Notes: generated from the sequence alone by a model not told the origin. DNA of 64,000 nucleotides from Dendronalium phyllosphericum CENA369 (GCF_016056275.1 NZ_JAECZA010000001.1:934-64933); one strand, 5' to 3'; counted from the stretch's first letter, positions 42,044-51,956 are shown. A program made the numbers and translations.

Positions 42044-43345
42044 TTAGCTCATTTCTACTTGCAAAGGTAAGGTGACGATGAAAGTAGAACCAACTCCTAT
42101 TTGAGAAACTAAGTTGATTTGCCCTTGCAGTAGTTTCACCAAGCGGTAAACTATTGCCAATCCCAAGCCAGTACTATCAGGAAGAGGTGCTCGATCGCTG
42201 GAACTAGCACGAAAGTAGGGTTCAAATATCCGGGTTTGGTCTTCGGGTGCAATGCCAATTCCGGTGTCAGAAATTGCGATCGCAAAGTGCCCACTTTTGC
42301 CCAATGGTGTCTCTAGAATCATTGCTGTGTTTCCCACAGCAACAGGAAAGGGGTTATCTTTTAGAAAATCCTTTGTCGGCAACATCGGGGCAGTTCTGTC
42401 ATTTTCTAGCATTTGACACGCTATAGTAATAGTCCCTGAGACAGTGTAGCGAATTGCATTACTTACAAGATTTGTCACAACTTGTTGTAATTGCAGAGAA
42501 TCTGTGAATACTTGCTCAGGAGCGCGATCGCAATTTACCACAACTTTTAAATTTTTCTTTACAGCCAAAGGCTCTAACATTTCGCACACATTGTCGATCA
42601 ATTCACTGACATTCGTTGGTGCGGGCTGGAGTGTTATCTGCCCAGCGTCATAACGCGAAATTTCTAGTACATCATTGATTATGCTGAGTAAGTGTCTGCC
42701 ATTACGTAGTACGCGCTCAATATGTTCTAAATTGACACTATTATTTTGTACCTCAGTTCTCTGCCGTTGTTGGCGTAGAAACAAATCTGAGTAACCAATA
42801 ATCGAAGTCAGAGGATGTTTCAAGTCGTGGGCTAGTTGCGAAAGATACTCTTGATTAGCACTAACTAAACGAGTCAGTTCTTCATTATGCAGCGTTAATG
42901 ATACATATAGATGTTGCAAGTCTCGCAAACGCTCATCTACATAACTCTTGAAGCAGCGAGCGATCGCTTCATCGATCGTAGCGTCAATCAAACGCATAGA
43001 ACGAATTATCCCTGGGGGTGTTCCCTTCAACAAATCTGTTTCTATAGTTTCAAATATGACCGATCGCAGTAGATGATATTCTCTAGCAATCTCTGCTGGG
43101 TCGAAACCTTGTTCGGCTCGCAGAACCCCATGCTGTAAGCCCGCAGTAATTATCGACTTTACATCACTATCCTCAGATTTTGAAAGCACCGTTACCATTG
43201 CTTTTAAGACATCGGGGATATGATCTCGTATGGCTGTGTAAGATAGATCGTCAGCACTTTCAATCCGCCTATCTTTGCGAACTGCTATCACCCATTTGTA
43301 TAGGATGATATCAGTTTTTTCAGCCAGTACTAGACTAAAATCCAT
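42044..43345 (-). CDS. Sensor histidine kinase with RsbRD/RsbR-N-like N-terminal domain
   Basis: YLSQLAHDLKHPLTSIIGYSDLFLRQQ H-box; NLVSNAIRYT; GLGLAIVYRLVKLLQG. Confidence 0.88.
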   Translation of the reverse strand: MDFSLVLAEKTDIILYKWVIAVRKDRRIESADDLSYTAIRDHIPDVLKAMVTVLSKSEDSDVKSIITAGLQHGVLRAEQGFDPAEIAREYHLLRSVIFETIETDLLKGTPPGIIRSMRLIDATIDEAIARCFKSYVDERLRDLQHLYVSLTLHNEELTRLVSANQEYLSQLAHDLKHPLTSIIGYSDLFLRQQRQRTEVQNNSVNLEHIERVLRNGRHLLSIINDVLEISRYDAGQITLQPAPTNVSELIDNVCEMLEPLAVKKNLKVVVNCDRAPEQVFTDSLQLQQVVTNLVSNAIRYTVSGTITIACQMLENDRTAPMLPTKDFLKDNPFPVAVGNTAMILETPLGKSGHFAIAISDTGIGIAPEDQTRIFEPYFRASSSDRAPLPDSTGLGLAIVYRLVKLLQGQINLVSQIGVGSTFIVTLPLQVEMS

Positions 43346-43804
43346 GATGTTAAATTCTACTAAGAGATAGATGAGAAAATTCTATATGTAATCAGTTTAG
43401 CGAGTATAGCGACTCCTTACTAAAATAAGTCATAACTTTCACCTATCAAAAGGAATAGATTTTATTTATCATAGCGCTCGCTGCCACCAAGTCCTTTGCT
43501 AGCTTCGTTGACCAGAGATTAATAGATTGGAATGTATAAACTAATGCATATTGGATAAATGCTAATTTAGCAACTAACAGTCTCAATGCTATGTTTTACG
43601 CCTTTGTTTAGTTTGCTGTTCAAGGATTTTATTCACAACATAACATTGATGTATAAAATTTATTCATTACAGATAAGCCAAGAGAGCCACTTAATATCGG
43701 TATTTAAATAAACAAAATTTATCATAAGGCAGATGTATTTACAGAGCAACAATGTTATTGTTTACAAAGAATAAACATAATGTTCAACGCGTGTTTAGAG
43801 TAAG

Positions 43805-44060
43805 TCAGCCTAATCCAGCGTTTCACAGTGCATAACGCTGGAGCGGAGGAACCATTTAATGGGGCGTATCTTACAGAAAGTTAGAAGTAAAGAGTAGCAA
43901 AGATGCAATTATACTCTTACGAGAAGCCGCTCTTACGAGCGTCTAAGCGTCTGTACGAGAGTTACTAATATCGAACTCAGCACTCAGCACTTTCACAAGA
44001 AGGGCATCTCTCAGCCCTAGCCCGTCAGCTAACTTCGTAGGCATTGAGAGGAGACTGAAG
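43805..44060 (+). promoter_or_regulatory. c-di-AMP riboswitch (ydaO/yuaA class)
   Basis: gctggagcggaggaaccatttaatggggcg ... cagccctagcccgtcagctaacttcgtaggcattgagagg, the class-defining conserved segments. Confidence 0.88.
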
Positions 44061-44079
44061 AGTCGGCATTTTTGTAATG

Positions 44080-44124
44080 TTCCGATCTCATCAGTGTCCA
44101 AGGCTGGTACTGCTCGGATTTTTT
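44080..44124 (+). terminator. Candidate riboswitch expression-platform terminator
   Basis: TCCGA ... TCGGATTTTTTG between the aptamer and the ABC permease start. Confidence 0.4.
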
Positions 44125-44154
44125 GTACCTGCACTTAGTTCTGTTGAGGTGGCA

Positions 44155-45003
44155 ATGGTATTTCAATTAAATTTAGCAGCGATCGCCGCGATCGCTGGAA
44201 AGGCAGCTTGGAAAAAAGTAAAACCTGTAATTGTCAGAGATGTTTTTTTACTGCCTGCCCTTGGATTCTTAGGGATTATAGTGCTGTGGTGGGTAGTTGC
44301 GCTTGCCAACCATGAATTGATGCCCACCCCACCAGAAGCGTTAGCCGCTAATCTCGACTACATCCTAAATCCCTTTTACCAAAGAGGCCCCGGCAATTTA
44401 GGAATTGGCTGGTTGTTGATAGCAAGTCTGCGACGGGTATTGCTGGGTTTTCTCTTAGGTGCGATTGTGGCGATTCCCTTGGGATTTCTGATTGGCATGT
44501 CTAAATCAGCAATGCTGGCTCTTAATCCCATCATTCAGATTTTTAAGCCTGTATCCCCCCTAGCTTGGTTGCCAATCTCTTTAGCCATCTTCAATTTGGC
44601 AGACCCTTCAGCAATTTTTGTGATTTTCATTACCTCTCTATGGCCGACAATTATTAACACCGCCCTAGGAGTTTCTAGCGTTCCCAAAGATTATTTAGAC
44701 GTAGCGCGAGTCTTAGAAATGCCCCGTTGGCGACAGATTACAAAAATTATTTGGCCAGCAAGTCTGCCTTATATTTTTACAGGTCTGCGAATTAGTTTAG
44801 GGATTGCTTGGCTAGTAATCGTTGCTGTGGAAATGCTCACAGGCGGTATTGGTATCGGCTTTTTTGTTTGGGATGAATGGAGCCGTTTAAATTTAAGTTC
44901 GGTTTACTTAGCTGTCTTAGTAATTGGTTTAACTGGGCTAGTTCTTGATTATGCAGTGGGCAAAATTCAAGAATTAGTCACCCGCCGTCCGACAGCTTCT
45001 TAA
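44155..45003 (+). CDS. NrtB-like ABC transporter permease (nitrate/cyanate/bicarbonate/sulfonate family)
   Basis: BPD permease (EAA-like VPKDYLDVARVLEMPRWRQITKIIWPASLPYIFTGLRISLGIAWLVIVAVEM). Start at 44155; the ORF-track start at 44077 falls in the riboswitch platform. Confidence 0.9.
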   Translation: MVFQLNLAAIAAIAGKAAWKKVKPVIVRDVFLLPALGFLGIIVLWWVVALANHELMPTPPEALAANLDYILNPFYQRGPGNLGIGWLLIASLRRVLLGFLLGAIVAIPLGFLIGMSKSAMLALNPIIQIFKPVSPLAWLPISLAIFNLADPSAIFVIFITSLWPTIINTALGVSSVPKDYLDVARVLEMPRWRQITKIIWPASLPYIFTGLRISLGIAWLVIVAVEMLTGGIGIGFFVWDEWSRLNLSSVYLAVLVIGLTGLVLDYAVGKIQELVTRRPTAS

Positions 45004-45019
45004 CTAGCAAAATTAAGAC

Positions 45020-45076
45020 AGACGCGATGAATCGCGTCTCTACTCATCTTTTTTACAGACGCGATTAATCGCGTCT
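45020..45076. repeat. Dispersed palindrome, copies C (45020-45039, one mismatch) and D (45057-45076)
   Basis: agacgcgatgaatcgcgtct and agacgcgattaatcgcgtct in tandem. Confidence 0.85.
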
Positions 45077-45113
45077 CTATTCAGCACTCTTTATCGCCAC
45101 TGGAGCTACAGAA

Positions 45114-46553
45114 ATGGGTGATAACTGGACTCGACGAGACTTTATCAAAGGAATAGGAACAACGACAGCCGGGATGGCACTGTCGTCATGTGCCATCAAA
45201 GGGAATACTGGCGCTAAAGGATTGACTGAAGAAGCTTTAGCTGTTGAACCAGTAGTTAAATCCAAAGAACTAGAAAAACCGGATATTACAGTTGGTTATG
45301 TTCCCGTTAATGATTGTGCGCCATTTGCGATCGCCTGGAAAAAAGGATTCTTCCATAAATACGGTTTGAACGTCACACTCAACCGCGAGGCTAGTTGGGC
45401 AACTTCCCGCGACGGACTAATTTTCGGTCGTTTAGATGCTTCTCCTGTAGTATCCGGTGCAGTTACCAACGCCAGAATTGGTGCGGAAGGCGCGCGCCAC
45501 GCTCCTTTGTGCGCGGCAATGACCATACACCGCCACGGTAACGCCATGACGATGAACAAAGCCATGTGGGATTCTGGGCTGCGTCCGTGGTACGAGTATC
45601 AACAACAATATGGTGATGGTGCATTGGAGGCTTTTGGTAAAGATTTTCGCAGGTACTTTGACAACCAACCCCCAGAAAATAGAGTTTGGGCGGTAGTCTT
45701 GAGTTCTGCCATATACGAATACTTCGTCCGTTATGTATCTGCTGCGGCTGGTGTCGATCCATTCAAAGAATTTCGGATTATCATTGTACCGCCTCCCCAA
45801 ATGGTGACAAACGTGCGGATAGGGGCAATGCAAGCTTACATGGTGGCAGAACCTTGGAACACTAGGGCAATTACAGGTAACGAAGGCATTGGCTTTACCT
45901 TCGCCCAAGGTAAGGAAGTTTGGGCAGGACACCCAGATCGATTACTGGGAGTCATGGAATCTTTCATTGAAAAATATCCTAAAACCTACCGTTCCCTAGT
46001 CAAGGCTATGATTGAAGCTTGCCAATATTGCAGCAAAGCCGAAAACCGTCAGGAAGTTGCCGAACTAATTACAGATCGTTCTTTTACAGGTGCAAAACCC
46101 AAAAAGCCAGGTGCGCCAATTACGAAGTTTACAGGGCCGGCAATTCTTGGTAATTACAACTATGGCGGCTTTGATGGCAAAGACCGCACTATTAAAGCTG
46201 CTGACACCACAATTTTCTTTGATATTCCAGACAACGTTCCCAAACAGCCAGGAGAACACTCAACATTTTTATGGAGATCGAGGAGTCTCTGGTTGATGAC
46301 ACAGGCAGCGCGTTGGGGTCAGATTCATAAATTTCCCAAAAATGCCGAAAAACTAGCCGAAAAAGGCTGGAGAACAGATTTATACCGGGAGATAGCAAGT
46401 GAAATGGGGATCGAGTGCCCGAAGGATGATTACAAAGTAGAACCTCCAGAAGTATTTATAGATAAGAAAGGTTTCGATCCCAGCAATCCAGTGGGCTATT
46501 TAAATAGTTTTGAAATTAGGGCTAATGCTCCCACTCGCTTTTTCATGTCTTAA
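45114..46553 (+). CDS. NrtA/CmpA-like ABC substrate-binding lipoprotein with Tat-type signal
   Basis: WTRRDFIKGIGTTTAGMALSSCAIKG (twin Arg plus lipobox), NrtA-like core (DITVGYVPVNDCAPFAIAWKKGFFHKYGLNV). Confidence 0.9.
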   Translation: MGDNWTRRDFIKGIGTTTAGMALSSCAIKGNTGAKGLTEEALAVEPVVKSKELEKPDITVGYVPVNDCAPFAIAWKKGFFHKYGLNVTLNREASWATSRDGLIFGRLDASPVVSGAVTNARIGAEGARHAPLCAAMTIHRHGNAMTMNKAMWDSGLRPWYEYQQQYGDGALEAFGKDFRRYFDNQPPENRVWAVVLSSAIYEYFVRYVSAAAGVDPFKEFRIIIVPPPQMVTNVRIGAMQAYMVAEPWNTRAITGNEGIGFTFAQGKEVWAGHPDRLLGVMESFIEKYPKTYRSLVKAMIEACQYCSKAENRQEVAELITDRSFTGAKPKKPGAPITKFTGPAILGNYNYGGFDGKDRTIKAADTTIFFDIPDNVPKQPGEHSTFLWRSRSLWLMTQAARWGQIHKFPKNAEKLAEKGWRTDLYREIASEMGIECPKDDYKVEPPEVFIDKKGFDPSNPVGYLNSFEIRANAPTRFFMS

Positions 46554-46599
46554 TTATTAAGTTCCAAAATGACTACTGACTAAATTATTTTCGGAGCAT

Positions 46600-47442
46600 T
46601 TGATGATGGAATATACCTCATTACCTAGCACTACTCAAAATGAAGTTATGCCCCACACTGGATTTTTAGAAATTGAAAATTTAGTCAAGTCTTATCCAAC
46701 ACCAGATAAAAGTAATTTTGTTGTACTAGATGGTGTTAATCTCTGCATCGGGGAAGATGAATATATTTCTGTAATTGGACACTCTGGTTGCGGAAAATCA
46801 ACTCTATTAAAGATTATTGGTGGTTTAGAAAAAGCAACTTCTGGCTCAGTGCGCTTAGATGGAAAAGAAATTCGTAAGCCAGGAGCCGAGCGGATGATGG
46901 TATTTCAAAATTACGCACTTTTACCTTGGCTAACTGTACGAGAAAATGTCCGTTTAGCTGTAGATGAAGTGCTAAAAAATGCTAACCGTGCCGAAAAAAT
47001 TAGCATTGTTAACGAACACTTAGCGATGGTAAACTTAACGGCGGCGGCTGAGAAATATCCTGAAGAAATTTCTGGAGGTATGAAACAACGGGTGGGTATT
47101 GCCAGAGCCTTAGCAACTCGTCCAAAAATGTTGTTAATGGATGAACCTTTTGGGGCACTAGATGCATTAACTAGGGGCAAATTGCAGCGACAGGTATTAG
47201 ATATCTGGGAAAACAATCGGCAGGCAGTAATGATGGTTACTCACGATGTAGATGAAGCAATTTATATGTCAGATCGCATCGTATTAATGACTAACGGGCC
47301 GGAAGCTACGATTGGGGAAATATTGGAAGTGCCCTTTCCTCATCCACGCGATCGCGCCGCCATGCGAAACTCAAAAGACTACTTTGAACTCCGCAACCAT
47401 GCTCTCAATTTCCTCGATCGCTACTTTACACAAGACGAATAA
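46600..47442 (+). CDS. NrtD-like ABC transporter ATP-binding protein
   Basis: GHSGCGKSTLLKIIGGLE, SGGMKQRVGIARALATRPKMLLMDEPFGALDALTR. Confidence 0.94.
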   Translation: MMMEYTSLPSTTQNEVMPHTGFLEIENLVKSYPTPDKSNFVVLDGVNLCIGEDEYISVIGHSGCGKSTLLKIIGGLEKATSGSVRLDGKEIRKPGAERMMVFQNYALLPWLTVRENVRLAVDEVLKNANRAEKISIVNEHLAMVNLTAAAEKYPEEISGGMKQRVGIARALATRPKMLLMDEPFGALDALTRGKLQRQVLDIWENNRQAVMMVTHDVDEAIYMSDRIVLMTNGPEATIGEILEVPFPHPRDRAAMRNSKDYFELRNHALNFLDRYFTQDE

Positions 47443-47465
47443 ATTTAGACTATTATTTCTTTAGT

Positions 47466-47650
47466 GGGTAGCCTAATTCAAATTCATCAAAAGCAGGATT
47501 TGGAACGGAGGAACCAAATTGTGGGGCGCATCTCGCACAGAGCAGCAATTTTAAGAGTGAAAAGTGACTAATCTTTAACTCAGCACTCTTGAGAAAGACA
47601 CCTTCCAGTCTTAGCCCGTCAGCTAACTCCGTAGGCAATGGAAGGAACCT
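47466..47650 (+). promoter_or_regulatory. Second c-di-AMP riboswitch (ydaO/yuaA class)
   Basis: ttggaacggaggaaccaaattgtggggcgca ... ccagtcttagcccgtcagctaactccgtaggcaatggaagga. Confidence 0.87.
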
Positions 47651-47742
47651 CCAAAACTTTGGCTGTAATACCAGTTGTTATTGGGGTTTCCTTGCCCTGC
47701 TTCTCATTCATCACTCGTTATTCTTGGGGAGAAGTTAAAGCT

Positions 47743-48378
47743 GTGAAAATCAAGCCAATGTTAGCGCGCCTGCAAAGCGCCATCGGTAGAGACGATTTAA
47801 TTGAGCAAATGGTATTGCTACCAGAGCCAAAAAAATCTTTTTCTAAAAAAGTTCAAAAAGCAAAATCAGTAAACCTAATCGTTGGTTATGATGCTTCTCC
47901 TAACAGTCACACCGCACTAGATATTGCTTTTTGGATTGCTCATCAAACGCGTTTAGCCACCAACAATCAAGTTACAGTACAAGCTGTTTATGTAGTAAAA
48001 GACAATCACAATAGTCAACATCCAGATATTTTGAGCTTTGCAAAACGCTTGCCTCAACTAGAATGTCCAGTAAACGATGTATCAAGGTCTATCACACCCG
48101 TCTTGACTCAACCAAAATTGCAAGGGATTGCACCATCTCTACAAGAAGCTGATAGAATTCTTTGGCAAGCAAAAAGTCTAGCTGAAGAATGGCAGGGTTC
48201 CTTCAAATCTCATTTGCGCTTTGGTGAAATTGCTACAGAACTGAAGAAAGTTGTGGAATCAGAAACCGCCGATATACTATTTCTGGGATGTAAATCTATT
48301 AGTCATCCGATTATTCAGATACTAGGTTCTAATTTTCCTTGCGCTGTCGTAGGTATACCTAATTGCATTGACGAATAA
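47743..48378 (+). CDS. Universal stress protein family protein (start re-assigned)
   Basis: NLIVGYDASPNSHTALDIAFWIA ... ADILFLGCKSISHPIIQILGSNFPCAVVGIP. The ORF-track ATG at 47638 is inside the riboswitch 3' segment; GTG 47743 or ATG 47758 preferred. Confidence 0.8.
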   Translation: MKIKPMLARLQSAIGRDDLIEQMVLLPEPKKSFSKKVQKAKSVNLIVGYDASPNSHTALDIAFWIAHQTRLATNNQVTVQAVYVVKDNHNSQHPDILSFAKRLPQLECPVNDVSRSITPVLTQPKLQGIAPSLQEADRILWQAKSLAEEWQGSFKSHLRFGEIATELKKVVESETADILFLGCKSISHPIIQILGSNFPCAVVGIPNCIDE

Positions 48379-48424
48379 TCGTAGTGCTTAATTCTAGCGA
48401 TTTTTCTTTTAATTAAAACACAGC

Positions 48425-48457
48425 AAAAAAGCTACCTAATATTTAGGTGGCTTTTTT
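48425..48457 (+). terminator. Rho-independent terminator after usp
   Basis: AAAAAAGCTACCTAAtatTTAGGTGGCTTTTTT. Confidence 0.85.
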
Positions 48458-48874
48458 CACCACCATGCAAATAATTTAGTAGATGATACCAATTTGAAAA
48501 AAGAATGCAACAGATATCTTGGTAGGGGCGCTATTACGTTCACCCTTACAAACAATTCATGCGTCGCAAAGATTATTGAAATTAGTATGAGCATAAATAA
48601 ACGCAAATCGAGTGAATATTCAAATAAATAGGAAAAACCCTTAAACTTTTCCTTCTTGATTGAAACGTATTGAATCGGCTTTTGTTGATAAAAATTTATA
48701 AAACATTAACTATCTAAATAATAACTTAATATATATTTCTATCTTTAGGGAGTTAAAATCAAATACTGTATTTAAAGATACTTATACTGATTTGAGATTG
48801 TCATATCACCAAATTCTGTCTACTGTCACAATTAAAAGCAAAATTAAATTTCAGTCTCCAGAAGGATTAAAAGT

Positions 48875-49483
48875 ATGAACCCACCTGAAGAATATATGAA
48901 TAATAATTTAGGACAACTCAGGGAAGGGGAGTCAAATCAAGAAATCACCAAACAGTTATCTAGTGACAATAGTATTAGTGAAAGTAACAGCCTAGATAAA
49001 GTTAGAGAAATTCTTTTTGGCAGTCAGGTACGAGAAGTTGAAAAAAGATTTGCGCGTCTAGAAGAACGTTTAGTTAAAGAATTTACAGATGTGCGAGATG
49101 AGACAAGAAAACGTTTAGATGCTTTGGAAATCTATCTTAAAAAAGAGGTAGATTCTTTAACAGAACGGCTAAAAAATGAGCAAACAGAACGTAATGCTGC
49201 TGTGCAAACACTTAGTGAAGAACACAGAAATATAGCCATATCCTTAGAAAAAAAGTTTGCCCAATTTGATGAAAAAACTACCAATAGTCAGCGGGATTTA
49301 CGCGAGCAGATTCTCAATCAATCTAAAAGCTTACAAGACGATCTCCGGCAAAAGTACGAGGAAATCCTAGCTTTGCTGGAACGGGAAGCGCAAGAACTGC
49401 GTAGGGACAAAATAGATAGTTCCAAGCTTGCAGCTCTGTTTACAGACCTAGCTATTCGTCTAAATACGCAAAACAAATCGTGA
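48875..49483 (+). CDS. Coiled-coil protein with N-terminal LREILFG motif
   Basis: LDKVREILFGSQVREVEKRFARLEERLVKEFTDVRDETRKRLDALEIYLKKEVDSL coiled coil. Confidence 0.7.
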   Translation: MNPPEEYMNNNLGQLREGESNQEITKQLSSDNSISESNSLDKVREILFGSQVREVEKRFARLEERLVKEFTDVRDETRKRLDALEIYLKKEVDSLTERLKNEQTERNAAVQTLSEEHRNIAISLEKKFAQFDEKTTNSQRDLREQILNQSKSLQDDLRQKYEEILALLEREAQELRRDKIDSSKLAALFTDLAIRLNTQNKS

Positions 49484-49504
49484 GTCAGTTGTCAGTTGTC
49501 GTAG

Positions 49505-49524
49505 AGACGCGATTAATCGCGTCT
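49505..49524. repeat. Dispersed palindrome, copy E
   Basis: agacgcgattaatcgcgtct followed by gtacaagag, as in copy B. Confidence 0.85.
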
Positions 49525-49610
49525 GTACAAGAGTCAGTTGTTTTATTTCTTCTGCTCCCCCTGCTCTCCCTGCTCCTTATCTCCTCATCCCCTGTTGAGA
49601 GATTTTAGTA

Positions 49611-51422
49611 ATGAGTGATTCTCTAAATCAAAGACCGAAAGCATCAGCTGAAGTCACAAGCAGCAACAATCAATCTTTTGATCTTTCTTCTAGTAACAAA
49701 GATAAACAACTCAGCGATGAACTGAGTACGCTTCGCAGTTTGCTCTTTGGTATTGAGCCAGCCGAACTCAACAAAATTTATGAGCGATTAAACAATCCCC
49801 AAATTCAACCGGAAGATATCAGCCGCCTGCTTCCAGAAGCTGTAGTATTGCGGTCAAAGCAAGATAAACAACTGATTGAAGCAATAGTATCGACTGTCGA
49901 ACAAGCCATTCAAGCTTCTGTAACACAAGACGAAAATGTACTTTCAGAAGCGTTTTTTCCCATAATCGGGCCAGCTACCCGCAAAGCAATTTCCACAGCG
50001 CTTGAGGAGATGATGCAATCTCTCAATCAAACCTTGGAACATAGCTTGTCGCCTGAAAGCTTTAAGTGGAGGCTAGAAGCGCGGCGTACAGGGAAATCAT
50101 TTGCAGAAATAGTCCTGCTACGTACACTACTTTATCGAGTAGAACAAGTATTCCTAATTCATAAAAAAACTGGATTATTGCTGCAACATGTAGTAGTTAA
50201 CCAAGTAACCACTCAAGATCCGGATTTGGTTTCTGCGATGTTGACGGCTATCCAGGATTTTGCTAGAGACTCGTTTAGCGTAGGAAAAGAAGATGCACTA
50301 AAAAGTTTGCGGTTTGGAGAACTCATCATTTGGGTCGAAGAAGGGCCGCAAGCATTACTGGCTAGTAGTATTTGGGGAAACCCTCCCCAAGAGTTAAGGT
50401 TAGTTTTTAAAGAAGCGGTAGAAAAAATCCACCTGAAGCTGGGGCCAGAAATTAATGACTTTACAGGAGAGACAGAACCATTTAAAGCTAGCACGCCTTA
50501 TTTAGAAGCATGTTTGGTAACTCAGTCTAAATCTGCTTCTCCAAAAAATAATTATACTTATGCAGTGGCTTTCTTAAGCACAATAGCGATCGCTTTGGGT
50601 ATTTGGGGCTTTTTTGCGATTCGAGAACATCTGCGCTGGCAAGCATATCTCCAAAAACTCAGCTCTCAACCAGGTATTGTTGTAATTAATACCAAGCAAC
50701 GCTATGACAAACATTTCATTTTGGGAATGCGCGATCCGTTAGCGGTAGATCCCAATACGTTGATACAACAAACAAATCTCAATCCGAAAAAAGTTATCGG
50801 TCAATGGCTACCATATCTATCTTTGGAACCACAATTGACTGTCAAAAGAGTTCAAAAATTGTTGCAGCCACCCAAAACAGTATCATTACAAATCGATAAT
50901 AATGGCATTCTTCATGCCACAGGCTCTGCACCTCGTCAATGGATTTTAGAAACACGTAAGACATGGCGATTCATTCCGGGAATAACTCAATTTCAAGATA
51001 AAAATCTTGTCGAGCTGGAATTCCTTCAGTTACAGTCCTACAAACAGCAAATTGAAGAAAAAAGGCTATTTTTCTCAAGAGGTTCGACAGATTTTATTAG
51101 CGGTGAAACTGGTAAACTACATGTTTTGGTATTATTAATTCAAAAGTTTTTCGCTACTGCCAAATATTTGGGGAAAGATGTCCAAATCCAAATCATCGGA
51201 CACACTGATATAGAAGGAACAGAACAACAAAATATGCTACTTAGCCAAGCCCGTGCTCAGAAAATCTTATCTTATTTAAAATCTCAAGGAATCAATACTA
51301 GTAAATTTAAAGTTTTAGGTATAGGTTCTAGTATACCTTTACAGCTAAAATCGATACCAGAAGCCGAAACAGCTAGCCGGAGAGTATCTTTTGAAGTATT
51401 CATAGCTAATATCCCTAATTAA
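49611..51422 (+). CDS. OmpA-family (peptidoglycan-binding) single-TM membrane protein
   Basis: TM segment YTYAVAFLSTIAIALGIWGFFAI; C-terminal OmpA domain VQIQIIGHTDIEGTEQQNMLLSQARAQKILSYLKSQGI...ASRRVSFEV. Confidence 0.88.
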   Translation: MSDSLNQRPKASAEVTSSNNQSFDLSSSNKDKQLSDELSTLRSLLFGIEPAELNKIYERLNNPQIQPEDISRLLPEAVVLRSKQDKQLIEAIVSTVEQAIQASVTQDENVLSEAFFPIIGPATRKAISTALEEMMQSLNQTLEHSLSPESFKWRLEARRTGKSFAEIVLLRTLLYRVEQVFLIHKKTGLLLQHVVVNQVTTQDPDLVSAMLTAIQDFARDSFSVGKEDALKSLRFGELIIWVEEGPQALLASSIWGNPPQELRLVFKEAVEKIHLKLGPEINDFTGETEPFKASTPYLEACLVTQSKSASPKNNYTYAVAFLSTIAIALGIWGFFAIREHLRWQAYLQKLSSQPGIVVINTKQRYDKHFILGMRDPLAVDPNTLIQQTNLNPKKVIGQWLPYLSLEPQLTVKRVQKLLQPPKTVSLQIDNNGILHATGSAPRQWILETRKTWRFIPGITQFQDKNLVELEFLQLQSYKQQIEEKRLFFSRGSTDFISGETGKLHVLVLLIQKFFATAKYLGKDVQIQIIGHTDIEGTEQQNMLLSQARAQKILSYLKSQGINTSKFKVLGIGSSIPLQLKSIPEAETASRRVSFEVFIANIPN

Positions 51423-51458
51423 AATTGAGTGGGGGAATGAAGAATAGGAAAAACCTGT

Positions 51459-51956
51459 ATGATTCAGAAAAAAGTTTGTATGGTAGGTGCATTTGCTACA
51501 GGTAAAACTAGTTTAGTCGCCCGATTTGTACATAGTATTTTTTCAGAAAAATATTACACAACTGTCGGTGTAAAAATTGATAAAAAAACTATAGATATCC
51601 AATCAAATCAATTAAATCTTATTCTTTGGGATATTCATGGAGAAGATGAGTTTCAAAAAGTACGTCTGTCGTATTTACGAGGTGCGTCTGGATATTTATT
51701 AGTTATAGATGGTACGCGCAAAAATACCTTAGAAAAAGCTTTAGAATTGCAAACACGAGTAGAAAATACACTGGGGAAAATTCCCTTCATTTTGGTACTC
51801 AACAAATGGGATATGACTGATGAATGGGAAATTGAAACAGCAGAAATAGATGCTATTAACCAAAAGGGTTGGACTGCGATTAAAACCAGTGCTAAAAATG
51901 GACTAGGTGTAGAAGAAGTTTTTCAAACTCTTGCTAAAAAATTTTTGGATAATTAG
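51459..51956 (+). CDS. Rab/Ras-like small GTPase
   Basis: G1 GAFATGKTS, G3 WDIHGED, G4 NKWD, G5 TSAKNG. Confidence 0.92.
   Translation: MIQKKVCMVGAFATGKTSLVARFVHSIFSEKYYTTVGVKIDKKTIDIQSNQLNLILWDIHGEDEFQKVRLSYLRGASGYLLVIDGTRKNTLEKALELQTRVENTLGKIPFILVLNKWDMTDEWEIETAEIDAINQKGWTAIKTSAKNGLGVEEVFQTLAKKFLDN

Noticed and set aside
44077-44154. N-terminal extension of the ABC permease ORF
   Set aside because: Lies in the riboswitch expression platform; ATG 44155 gives a conventional NrtB-like start.
45432-45932. 166-aa and 99-aa minus-strand ORFs
   Set aside because: Antisense shadows of the NrtA-like gene.
47638-47742. N-terminal extension of the Usp ORF (MEGTSKTLAVIPVV...)
   Set aside because: Derived from the 3' end of the c-di-AMP riboswitch, not a homologous protein segment.
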